Source of the DNA: Amycolatopsis anabasis
GTDB taxonomy: Bacteria > Actinomycetota > Actinomycetes > Mycobacteriales > Pseudonocardiaceae
DNA: 64,000 nucleotides
Assembly (NCBI RefSeq): GCF_009765355.1
Contig: NZ_VTHK01000047.1
Coordinates: 1-64,000, forward strand
Direction: 5' to 3'
Made by a program: the position numbers and the translations under genes. Positions 8,230-15,174 of the stretch are shown piece by piece. The notes beneath the pieces are model-generated. The model ran no database searches. It was not told the origin of the DNA and saw only the letters and a program-made list of their open reading frames with translations. Each line of letters starts with the position of its first letter. The first letter of the stretch is position 1.

Positions 8230-8580
8230 ATGAGCACTCTCGAGCTGACCAAGGACAACTTCGACGAGATCGTTTCCGGCAACGATTTCGTCGTGATCGA
8301 CTTCTGGGCAGGCTGGTGCGGGCCGTGCCGGATGTTCGCGCCGGTCTTCGAGGAGGTCTCGGAACGGCACGACGACGTGGTCTTCGCGACCGTGGACACC
8401 GAGAGCCAGCAGGAGCTGGCCGCCGCGTTCGAGGTCCGGTCGATCCCGACGCTGGCGATCATCCGGGACCAGGTGCTGGTCTACGCCCAGTCCGGCGCGC
8501 TGCCCGAGCCCGCGCTGGAAAGCCTGCTGACCCAGGCGAAGGAACTCGACATGGAGCAGGTCCGCGCCGAGGCGACCTGA
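8230..8580 (+). CDS. trxA: Thioredoxin
   Basis: The protein has 116 residues with a complete thioredoxin fold: VIDFWAGWCGPCRMF carries the redox CGPC (Cys30 and Cys33), and the cis-Pro lies in RSIPTLAI. It is a cytosolic disulfide reductase that probably draws electrons from thioredoxin reductase. A purine-rich AAAGGA precedes ATG 8230. It stands alone, convergent with a TetR gene across a shared hairpin. The gene symbol is by family only; this is a secondary thioredoxin, not the trxB-linked one. Confidence 0.93.
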   Translation: MSTLELTKDNFDEIVSGNDFVVIDFWAGWCGPCRMFAPVFEEVSERHDDVVFATVDTESQQELAAAFEVRSIPTLAIIRDQVLVYAQSGALPEPALESLLTQAKELDMEQVRAEAT

Positions 8581-8603
8581 CCGCTTCCGGGCAGGCGGTC
8601 AGG
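8576..8603. terminator. Bidirectional hairpin between trx and tetR
   Basis: CCTGACCGC (8576-8584) pairs perfectly with GCGGTCAGG (8595-8603) across a 10-nt loop. The stem includes both stop codons of the convergent genes. There is no U-tract, as is common in actinobacterial terminators. Confidence 0.6.
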
Positions 8604-9156
8604 GGGCGAGCAGGGCGGTGAACCGGGCGAGGGCTTCGTCGGTGCGCCGCACGTCGCCGGAGAGGAACCGGTCCAGCAGCAGCCCGCGCAGGGTCGCGAC
8701 GACCAGCGTCGCGGCCGCCGGGTCGAGCCGGTCCGGGCGAGCCTGGTCGCCGAAGAAGTCCAGCCAATCGGTGACCAGGGCGCGGCCACCGTCCGCATAC
8801 GCCTCCGGATGCGTCAACGCGTGCGCCTGCACCTCGAAGAACAGCCGCAGATACGGCGTGTTCTCCGCATCCGTCAACCACTCCCAGATGGCACCCAGCA
8901 TGCCCGCCCGGGACGCGTCTTCCACGGTGTCCAGGTACTCCGCGAGCTGCGCCGACAGCCGCCGCCGCGCCTCGGCGAGCACCTCGGAGACCAGCTTCTC
9001 CTTGCTGCCGAAGTCGTAGAGCAGCATGCGCGTGCTGGTCCCCAGGGCGGCGGCGAGGGGCCGCAGGCTGAGCCCGGACAGCCCCTGGCCCAGCACGTAG
9101 TCGGTGGCCTTCGCCAGCGTCACCGCGCGGCGCCCGGGTTCCGGCGGCCTGGCCAT
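8599..9156 (-). CDS. TetR-family transcriptional regulator
   Basis: The protein has 185 residues. The N-terminal TetR HTH covers about residues 12-58 (GLSGLSLRPLAAALGTSTRMLLYDFGSK-type helix pattern, with LYDFGSKEKL at the helix 4 boundary). The all-helical ligand domain that follows is typical. It is divergent from a small membrane protein gene at 9250, with a 16-bp palindrome in between (9215-9230) as the likely shared operator. The ligand is unknown. Confidence 0.9.
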   Translation of the reverse strand: MARPPEPGRRAVTLAKATDYVLGQGLSGLSLRPLAAALGTSTRMLLYDFGSKEKLVSEVLAEARRRLSAQLAEYLDTVEDASRAGMLGAIWEWLTDAENTPYLRLFFEVQAHALTHPEAYADGGRALVTDWLDFFGDQARPDRLDPAAATLVVATLRGLLLDRFLSGDVRRTDEALARFTALLAP

Positions 9157-9214
9157 GGCACTCTCCTCGACAATCAGATCTCGACAAGTGGACCCCCACC
9201 TGCCACCCTATTAC

Positions 9215-9230
9215 TGACACAGTTGTTTCA
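9215..9230. promoter_or_regulatory. Candidate TetR operator
   Basis: TGACACA-GT-TGTTTCA is an inverted repeat with one mismatch. It lies between the divergent tetR and membrane-protein genes, and its size and dyad fit a TetR dimer site. Confidence 0.5.
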
Positions 9231-9249
9231 TTAACGGGGGTGGGGGACC

Positions 9250-9636
9250 ATGATCGATGTGCCGGTGGACCGCTCGACCCGCCGGATGCGCGTCATCCTG
9301 GGCGTGGACGCCGTCTGGGAGGTCGTGCTGGCCGCCGCGCACCTCGCGATCCCGTGGGGACCGCTGGGGCTGCCCCCGGCCAGACCGTGGTGGCTGTTCG
9401 TGACGATCGGCGTCGGCTCCCTGGCCTTCGCGCTGGTGCTGGCCGCGGCCGCGCGCGGGCGGGACACCGTCGCGGTCTGCGTCGCCGCCGCGATCGGCAA
9501 CGCGCTGACCGCGCTGGCTTTCCTGATCGTGCTGGTGTTCCTGCCGAACCTGCACTTCGCCTGGTTCGTCGGGGTGGCGGTCACGGCGGTCTGCTGCGCC
9601 GCCTTCGCCGCACTCGAATGGCAGGCCCTGAGCTAG
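9250..9636 (+). CDS. Small four-helix membrane protein, function unknown
   Basis: The protein has 128 residues and I do not recognise its family. Four hydrophobic helices are clear (about residues 15-35, 48-68, 76-98, 102-124), with short polar loops and a basic start (STRRMRVI). This would place it in the cytoplasmic membrane. GGGGGTGGGGGA serves as the ribosome-binding region. It is divergent from tetR and probably regulated by it. Similar small four-TM proteins are common beside TetR genes in actinobacteria, but no activity can be assigned. Confidence 0.7.
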   Translation: MIDVPVDRSTRRMRVILGVDAVWEVVLAAAHLAIPWGPLGLPPARPWWLFVTIGVGSLAFALVLAAAARGRDTVAVCVAAAIGNALTALAFLIVLVFLPNLHFAWFVGVAVTAVCCAAFAALEWQALS

Positions 9637-9950
9637 GCGAGTTGTTCCCGACTGGGCAGTGGTCGTAGGCGATCGGGTGGCGGGCTCGCCGGTGGCGCTT
9701 CGGCCGAATGGGCTTCGTCGCGCATGCGAGTGCGGTGGACACTTTGGGAAGGAGTGCCCTCGTTACGTGGGCAAGTACCGCAATTCGCCGCCGAATTGAC
9801 GTGGTGCTGGGGCCTGCCTGTGGGGCGAGGGAACCGGGCGCTGGGGGGGCGTGAGTGTTCAGACACCGCCAGGATTGGGGACTCACTCGTCCAGGTGTCA
9901 GTGCCCGTCTGAGAACTCGCTCCGCGAGTTACCCGGCGCAAGTTCCAGTT
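9637..9950. other. Convergent intergenic region without a gene
   Basis: The two flanking genes converge here. Short open frames exist on both strands but none has a convincing start, codon pattern or family. The only structure seen is a 6-bp inverted repeat with a 5-nt loop (AACTCG-CTCCG-CGAGTT, about 9913-9929) near the end of the polymerase gene, a weak terminator candidate. Confidence 0.5.
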
Positions 9951-10976
9951 TCAGACGTCTCTGTCAGGACGCGCCCGGCTGGGCTGCACGCGTTTCGGCT
10001 CGCCTGGCATCTTCGGGTAGTCCGGCGGATACGGCATGTCGCCCAGCCCGTGCTCCCGTTCGTCGCGGGCGTACCACTCGAGCGCGGTCTCCAGCCCGAA
10101 CGCCTGCTCGTCCATCGCCGCGTGCGGATCCCCGTGCTCGGCGAACCAGTCCGGCACGGTCAGCACGTCGAAGTCGTCGGGCTGCACCTCGCCGAGCTGT
10201 TCCCAGGTCAGCGGCGTGGACACGGTGGCCCGCGCGGTGCCGCGGACCGACCAGGTCGAGGCGACGGTCCGGTCCCGGGCGGCCTGGTTGTAGTCCAGGA
10301 AGACCCGGCCGTTCCGTTCCTCCTTCCACCAGGCGATGGTCGCCTTCTCCGGCAGGCGGCGCTCGACCTCCCGCCCGAGCGCGATCACCGCGTGGCGGAA
10401 GTCGATGAAGTCCCATTCCGGCCGGATCCGCACCAGCACGTGGATGCCGCGGCCGCCCGAGGTCTTCGGATAACCGGTCAGCCCCGCGTCGGCGAGCACC
10501 GCGCGGACCGTCCCGGCCACCTCGACCGCGTCCGCGTACCCGGTCGAATCGGACGGGTCGATGTCGATGCGCAGTTCGTCCGGGTGATCGACCCGGGGCC
10601 GCCGCACCGGCCAGGGGTGGAAGTCCAGCGTGCCCAGATTGGCCGCCCAGGCGAACACCGCGGGTTCGGTCGGGCAGACCTCCTCGGCCTTGCGTCCCGA
10701 CGGGAACGTGATCTCGACCTTGTCCACCCAGTCCGGGGCGCCCTTGGGCACGCGCTTGGCGTAGAAGAACTCGCCCGCCACGCCGTCCACGAACCGCTTC
10801 AGCGTGGTCGGCCGCTCACCGATCGCCCGCAGCAGCGGTTCGCCGACCGCGATGTAGTACTCGACCACCTGCCGCTTGGTGATCCCGCGCTCGGGGAAGT
10901 ACACCTTGTCCGGACTGGACACCCGGACCGTGCGCTCGCCTACCCGGTATTCGACCGCTTCGCCGTGTTTGGGCAC
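9951..10976 (-). CDS. LigD-type DNA polymerase/primase (NHEJ PolDom)
   Basis: The protein has 341 residues and covers only the polymerase module of LigD. Motifs of the archaeo-eukaryotic primase superfamily are present: ELRIDIDPSD with the metal-binding Asp138 and Asp140, SGGRGIHVLVRI with the motif II His, and a third Asp in RVFLDYNQ. It adds nucleotides, preferably ribonucleotides, at breaks during Ku-dependent end joining. It has no ligase or nuclease domain; ligC at 2292 may supply ligation. The GTG start at 10976 is 6 nt from a TAGGGT -10 box. Confidence 0.9.
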   Translation of the reverse strand: MPKHGEAVEYRVGERTVRVSSPDKVYFPERGITKRQVVEYYIAVGEPLLRAIGERPTTLKRFVDGVAGEFFYAKRVPKGAPDWVDKVEITFPSGRKAEEVCPTEPAVFAWAANLGTLDFHPWPVRRPRVDHPDELRIDIDPSDSTGYADAVEVAGTVRAVLADAGLTGYPKTSGGRGIHVLVRIRPEWDFIDFRHAVIALGREVERRLPEKATIAWWKEERNGRVFLDYNQAARDRTVASTWSVRGTARATVSTPLTWEQLGEVQPDDFDVLTVPDWFAEHGDPHAAMDEQAFGLETALEWYARDEREHGLGDMPYPPDYPKMPGEPKRVQPSRARPDRDV

Positions 10977-10982
10977 GAAGTC

Positions 10983-10988
10983 ACCCTA
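10983..10988 (-). promoter_or_regulatory. -10 box (TAGGGT) of the PolDom gene, leaderless
   Basis: Reverse-strand TAGGGT is 6 nt from GTG 10976, which leaves no room for a ribosome-binding site. Confidence 0.5.
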
Positions 10989-11062
10989 GCGCGCGGCCGG
11001 TCGCCGGCCGGGCAACCTTGATCGCGGCCCGGCTCGCGCGTCACCCGGATCCCCGGGTGCCT

Positions 11063-11068
11063 TACCGT
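11063..11068 (+). promoter_or_regulatory. -10 box (TACCGT) of the TVP38-like gene, leaderless
   Basis: TACCGT is 7 nt from GTG 11076. This spacing favours 11076 over the GTG at 11067, which overlaps the box. Confidence 0.5.
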
Positions 11069-11075
11069 GGAACGT

Positions 11076-11738
11076 GTGTCTCGCCGGACCAAACTGATCG
11101 TCGCGCTCGCGTTGCTCACCGTGCTCGTGGTGGCGGCGTTCGTCCTGCCGGTGCCCAGCCCGGCCGAGTTGCGCGACTGGGCGTCGGACGCCGGGCCCGC
11201 GACCGCCGTGGTCTTCCTGGCCGCCTACTCGGTGCTCACCGTGGCGCCGATCCCACGCACCGTGTTCAACCTCGCCGCGGGGCTGCTGCTGGGAAATCCG
11301 GTGGGCATTCTGGTGGCGATCGTGGCGACGGGGATCTCCGGCGCGCTCGGTTTCGGGCTGGCCCGGTTGCTCGGCCGCGATCTGGTCGCCCGGCACCTGC
11401 ACCGCACCTCGGTCCGCGCGGTGAACGAACACCTGTCCGGCGGCGGGGTGCTCGCCGTCGCCTCGCTGCGCCTCATCCCGCTCGTTCCGTTCGCGCCGCT
11501 GGGCTACTGCTGCGGCGTCTCCAGTTTGCGGCTGCCGCCGTACCTGCTCGGCACCGTGCTCGGCAGCCTGCCCGGCACGATCGCGGTCGTGGTCCTCGGC
11601 GACGCCCTCACCGGCACCACACCGCCCGCCCTGCTCGCCTGTTACGCCGGATTCGCACTGGTCGGCGCGATCGGGTTGTACCGGGTCATCCGTAAAGCCG
11701 GACTACGGCCTGGAGAACCGGCCGCCGCGGAGTCCTGA
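11076..11738 (+). CDS. TVP38/TMEM64 (DedA-like) membrane protein
   Basis: The protein has 220 residues with a basic start (VSRRTKLIVAL) and about six hydrophobic segments. It carries the VTT/SNARE-associated signature: re-entrant PIPRTVFNLAAGLLLG, then FGLARLLGRDL, and LRLIPLVPFAPLGYCCG. The family is linked to lipid scrambling and membrane homeostasis, but no specific substrate can be named. The start was chosen from the -10 box spacing. It stands alone between a divergent polymerase gene and a kinase gene. Confidence 0.85.
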   Translation: MSRRTKLIVALALLTVLVVAAFVLPVPSPAELRDWASDAGPATAVVFLAAYSVLTVAPIPRTVFNLAAGLLLGNPVGILVAIVATGISGALGFGLARLLGRDLVARHLHRTSVRAVNEHLSGGGVLAVASLRLIPLVPFAPLGYCCGVSSLRLPPYLLGTVLGSLPGTIAVVVLGDALTGTTPPALLACYAGFALVGAIGLYRVIRKAGLRPGEPAAAES

Positions 11739-11775
11739 CAGGCGCGGCGACCGGCGACCGCGATCCCGCGCCCGC

Positions 11776-11781
11776 TACACT
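11776..11781 (+). promoter_or_regulatory. -10-like TACACT upstream of the Ser/Thr kinase
   Basis: TACACT lies 45 nt before ATG 11827. I see no convincing -35. If used, the mRNA has a leader of about 38 nt. Confidence 0.3.
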
Positions 11782-11826
11782 CGTCCGGGTGCGCGAGGGG
11801 AGTTCGCGCGCGGGTCTTGCCAACGA

Positions 11827-13425
11827 ATGCGGGTAGTTTCGTCAGGAGTAGGCGTCATCGACACCGGTCAGCTGATCGCAGGGCATTATCGCCTTGTCGA
11901 GCACATTGGAACGGGCGCCATGGGCGTCGTCTGGCGTGCCATCGACGAGCGCCTGGAACGGTCCGTGGCCGTCAAGCAGATCCTGGCGCAGCCCGGGCTC
12001 TCCCCCGCCGAACGCGACAACGTCCGCCAGCGCGCCATGCGGGAAGCCAAGAACGCAGCGCGTTTCCAGCACCCCAACGCGATCGTGGTGTTCGACATCG
12101 CCGAGCACGAGGGCGATCCGTGCCTGGTGATGGAGTACCTGCCCTCGCGCAGCCTGTCCGCGGTGCTGGCCGAGCGGCCCACCCTGGACCTGCCGCACGT
12201 GGCCAGCATCGGCAAGCAGGTCGCGTCCGCGCTCGTGGTCGCGCACCGGGCCGGGATCGTGCACCGCGACATCAAACCGGGCAACATCCTCATCGACGAG
12301 AACGGCACCGCGAAGATCACCGACTTCGGGATCTCCCGGGCGGCGGGTGACCTCACTCTCACCCAGACCGGCCTGATCGGCGGCACGCCCGCGTACCTCG
12401 CGCCGGAACTAGCCCGGGGTTCGGATCCCACTCCCGCGTCCGATGTGTTCTCGCTCGGCGCCACGCTGTACCACGCGCTCGAAGGCCAGCCGCCGTACGG
12501 CAACAGCGCCAACCAGCTCGCCCTGCTGTACACCGCGGCGAACGGACAGGTGATCCCGCCGAAGCAGGCCGGTCAGGCGACCGCGCTGCTGATGAGCCTG
12601 CTGCGCAGCGAGCCGGAGGAAAGACCGAGCATGCTCGAGGCCCGCCAGCGGCTGGCCTCGCTCGCCTACGACCACCCGAGTTCACCGGGGACCCTGGCCT
12701 CCCCGCCGCTCTACCAGCCGGGCCGCCAGCCCGCCGCGGTCGACTCCGCACCGGCCGAGCCGCCGCCGTGGAAGCGCACCGAGAACAACGGCGCGGCCAC
12801 CCCGCCGCCGCGGACGCCGACCGCGGCCTTCGTGCCCTCCGCGGCGAAGAGCGCCGCCCCGGCACCGGCGGCGAAGAGTTCGAACGGCATGGACGGGAAG
12901 CGCAAGGCCATCCTGGGCGGTTCGGTGGCGGCGGTGGTGGCCGTCGTAGCCGTGGTGGTGTTCCTGATCCTGAACTCCTCCGGGGGCGGCGACACCCCGC
13001 CCCAGGAGACGACCGGCCCGTCTTACTCGGCCGCCCCATCCCAGTCGCAGAGCAGTCCGAGCAGCAAGCCGCCCGCCGCGCTGGGGAAGACCCCGAGCAG
13101 CGGTTCGGTGATCCCGTGGGGGGCCGCGGGACAGACGGTCGAGAAGTTCTACGACCTGCCCCAGAGCGCGTCCGCCTCGTGGAACCTGCTCACCCCGGCG
13201 GCACAGCAGGTGTACGGCAGCTTTGCGGAATTCCAGCAGTACTGGTCGGCGCGCCCGGTGGATGGCTTCCGGGGCATCGCGGCGGCCAACAACAGCAACA
13301 ATCCGGACGGCTCGGTCGATATGCGGCTCGCCAGCCTGACCTACGGCGGTCAGACCAAGCAGGTGATCCTGCGCGTGATCGACGCCGGGGGCGGCAAGCT
13401 GCTCATCGACAGCGACACCAAGTAA
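11827..13425 (+). CDS. Transmembrane Ser/Thr protein kinase (PknB-like)
   Basis: The protein has 532 residues. A complete Hanks kinase domain lies at about 21-275: Gly-loop IGTGAMG, Lys50 in SVAVKQ, HRDIKPGN with catalytic Asp148, DFG Asp166, then GTPAYLAPE. A Pro/Ala-rich juxtamembrane linker follows, then one TM helix at about 361-382 after a KRK stop signal. A Ser/Thr-rich stalk leads to an extracellular domain of about 110 residues that resembles NTF2-like folds. No PASTA repeats are present, so it probably senses a signal other than muropeptides. The start has no good Shine-Dalgarno sequence. Confidence 0.92.
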   Translation: MRVVSSGVGVIDTGQLIAGHYRLVEHIGTGAMGVVWRAIDERLERSVAVKQILAQPGLSPAERDNVRQRAMREAKNAARFQHPNAIVVFDIAEHEGDPCLVMEYLPSRSLSAVLAERPTLDLPHVASIGKQVASALVVAHRAGIVHRDIKPGNILIDENGTAKITDFGISRAAGDLTLTQTGLIGGTPAYLAPELARGSDPTPASDVFSLGATLYHALEGQPPYGNSANQLALLYTAANGQVIPPKQAGQATALLMSLLRSEPEERPSMLEARQRLASLAYDHPSSPGTLASPPLYQPGRQPAAVDSAPAEPPPWKRTENNGAATPPPRTPTAAFVPSAAKSAAPAPAAKSSNGMDGKRKAILGGSVAAVVAVVAVVVFLILNSSGGGDTPPQETTGPSYSAAPSQSQSSPSSKPPAALGKTPSSGSVIPWGAAGQTVEKFYDLPQSASASWNLLTPAAQQVYGSFAEFQQYWSARPVDGFRGIAAANNSNNPDGSVDMRLASLTYGGQTKQVILRVIDAGGGKLLIDSDTK

Positions 13426-13449
13426 TTACGCCAGCAGGCGCGCATGCCT

Positions 13450-13455
13450 TACCGT
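13450..13455 (+). promoter_or_regulatory. -10 box (TACCGT), leaderless small membrane protein
   Basis: TACCGT is 6 nt from ATG 13462 and 25 nt after the kinase stop codon, so this gene has its own promoter. Confidence 0.5.
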
Positions 13456-13461
13456 GGTTCC

Positions 13462-13767
13462 ATGGCCGATATCGGACGTTCCGGACCCGGTCGAAACCCG
13501 CGCTTCGACGACGACCTGATCGGGCTCGATCCCAACGATCCGGAGGCCCGGGCTTTCGCCGAGCACCTGGACCGCATGCAGAAGTGTGAACCGACGTTCA
13601 CCGTCGAGGCGTCCATCAGCGGGGTGGCCGATTTCGCCGACTCCAGCAACCGCCTGGGCGGCATCCGCTGGTGGGGTGCCGCGCTGCTGGTGGTGCTCAT
13701 CCTGGTCGGCGTGATCGTCGCCTCGTGGGACATCGTGGTGCGCGCTTTGGAGTGGCTCGCCGAGTAG
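13462..13767 (+). CDS. Small single-pass membrane protein, function unknown
   Basis: The protein has 101 residues. An acidic cytosolic N-terminal part (FDDDLIGLDPNDPEARAFAE) is followed by one TM helix at about residues 70-90 (WWGAALLVVLILVGVIVASW) and a short tail. I do not recognise a named family. ATG 13462 was chosen over an in-frame start at 13444 because of the -10 spacing. Its stop codon overlaps the -10 box of msrB. Confidence 0.72.
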   Translation: MADIGRSGPGRNPRFDDDLIGLDPNDPEARAFAEHLDRMQKCEPTFTVEASISGVADFADSSNRLGGIRWWGAALLVVLILVGVIVASWDIVVRALEWLAE

Positions 13768-13770
13768 CGT
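13765..13770 (+). promoter_or_regulatory. -10 box (TAGCGT) of msrB, leaderless
   Basis: TAGCGT includes the TAG stop of the preceding gene and is 7 nt from ATG 13778. Confidence 0.45.
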
Positions 13771-13777
13771 GGGACGT

Positions 13778-14212
13778 ATGAAACCCGGCATGAAGCCCGT
13801 TACCGGGGCGACACCGCGCGTGGTGAAGTCCGAGCAGGAGTGGCGGGAGCAGCTAGGCCCGAAGGAGTACGCCGTCCTCCGGCAGGCCGCCACCGAACGG
13901 CCCTTCACCGGCGAGTACAACGACACCAAGACCGAAGGCGTCTACGAGTGCCGCGCCTGCGGCACCGAACTCTTCCGGAGCCAGGAGAAGTTCGAAAGCC
14001 ACTGCGGCTGGCCGTCGTTCTTCGATCCGGCCGACTCCGATGCCGTGCTGCTGCGCGAGGACCGCACCATGGGCATGGTGCGCATCGAGGTGCTGTGCGC
14101 GAACTGCCACAGCCACCTCGGCCACGTCTTCGAGGGCGAGGGCTATCCGACGCCCACCGACCAGCGGTACTGCATCAACTCGATCGCGCTCAAACTGGTG
14201 CCCAAGCCGTAA
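13778..14212 (+). CDS. msrB: Peptide-methionine (R)-S-oxide reductase MsrB
   Basis: The protein has 144 residues. It has two zinc-binding CxxC pairs (ECRACGTELF and VLCANCHSHLGHVF), the SeIR core HCGWPSFFDP, and the catalytic Cys in QRYCINSIAL. It reduces the R epimer of methionine sulfoxide in proteins, normally using thioredoxin, and acts in the cytosol. Start choice rests on ATG 13778 with the -10 box 7 nt upstream. It is not in an obvious operon. Confidence 0.95.
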   Translation: MKPGMKPVTGATPRVVKSEQEWREQLGPKEYAVLRQAATERPFTGEYNDTKTEGVYECRACGTELFRSQEKFESHCGWPSFFDPADSDAVLLREDRTMGMVRIEVLCANCHSHLGHVFEGEGYPTPTDQRYCINSIALKLVPKP

Positions 14213-14286
14213 TCCGAACCGGCCCGAACCGCCTCTTTCCGCCGCTAGCCTGGCGAAGCAACTCAGCGGGGGCGGAGGTCGTGGCG

Positions 14287-15045
14287 ATGGACCAGCCCGG
14301 GGACCTGGCCGACCCGGTCTTCCTGGTGGTCTACGGCATCCTGCTCGCCCTGCCGGTGGTGCTCGGCGTGCTGTGGTCGCGGTTCCTGCTGCGCGCTCCC
14401 CGCGCGGACACGCCCCGATCCCCCACGCCGTACCAGCTCGCCTACCTCGCGGGCGACTCGGAACGGGTCGCGGACACGGCACTCGCCGCGGCCCTGGCGA
14501 ACGAGCAGGTGCGGCTGGACCCTGCGGGTGTGCTGTCCGCGACGACCCGCCCGGCGACCGGGCCGTTCGAGCGCCATGTGCAGTCGTGCGCACGGCACGG
14601 GGTCACCCCGTACGTGATCAAACTGCTCCTCGTCCGCTCGGAACCGATGCGAGCCCTGAAACGGGACCTCGTCGGGCGCGGCCTGCTCGTCGACGCGGGC
14701 CCGTGGCGGCGCGTCTGCTGGACGGTTTACGCCTGTTACGCCGTCGTGTTCCTCTTCGGCCTGACTCAGACCAGCACCGGGGTGCCGATCGGGGACCTGG
14801 CCGCGGTCCTCGTCCTGGCCGCCGTGGCCGCGATCGTGGCGCTGGCGTGGGCGACCGGAACCGGGCCCACCCGCCCGAGCCGGGCCGGGAAGCGGCTGCT
14901 GCGGCAGGCCCGGCGAGACGAGCCCGCGGACACGGCCACCCGGGTCGCCCTCGGCGGGCTCACCCGGCATCCGGAGCCCGCGACGGGACGTGCCCTCGCG
15001 TGGCCGTCCCGGTCGTGCGCACGCGCGGAGCATCGCGATGGATGA
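14287..15045 (+). CDS. TIGR04222-type membrane protein with atypical C-terminus
   Basis: The protein has 252 residues. It has an N-terminal TM helix (about 12-31), the family core YQLAYLAGDSERVADTALAA with the following small domain, and two central TM helices (about 140-160, 162-182). Members usually end in a long Gly/Cys-rich tail. Here the last 50 residues are instead ordinary and Arg-rich, and the reading frame stops 1 nt before a dispersed repeat begins. GGAGG sits 8 nt before ATG 14287; GTG 14281 is less well placed. The family's function is unknown. Confidence 0.8.
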   Translation: MDQPGDLADPVFLVVYGILLALPVVLGVLWSRFLLRAPRADTPRSPTPYQLAYLAGDSERVADTALAAALANEQVRLDPAGVLSATTRPATGPFERHVQSCARHGVTPYVIKLLLVRSEPMRALKRDLVGRGLLVDAGPWRRVCWTVYACYAVVFLFGLTQTSTGVPIGDLAAVLVLAAVAAIVALAWATGTGPTRPSRAGKRLLRQARRDEPADTATRVALGGLTRHPEPATGRALAWPSRSCARAEHRDG

Positions 15046-15046
15046 G

Positions 15047-15150
15047 GCCGTGCTCGTGGGGCGCCCGGGTGGGGAACCCGCCTACCGAAATGGGGAACTC
15101 GGCAGACCGGAACGGGGAACTCGCACGTCCGAAACGGGGGACTCGCGTTG
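15047..15150. repeat. 22-bp tandem repeat block, family 2, copy A
   Basis: A shared head (GCCGTGCTCGTGGG at 15047) leads into three 22-bp units beginning at 15085, 15107 and 15129, consensus CCGAAAYGGGGAACTCG plus 5 variable bases. A homologous block with the same head and period lies at 42460-42598. No coding potential or terminal repeats of an IS are seen. Confidence 0.85.
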
Positions 15151-15174
15151 GCGGCGGTGCGCGAGTCGCGCGGG

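Noticed and set aside
9637..9950. Short open frames on both strands in the gap after the TetR-linked membrane protein.
   Set aside because: They lack a ribosome-binding site, -10 box or family pattern.
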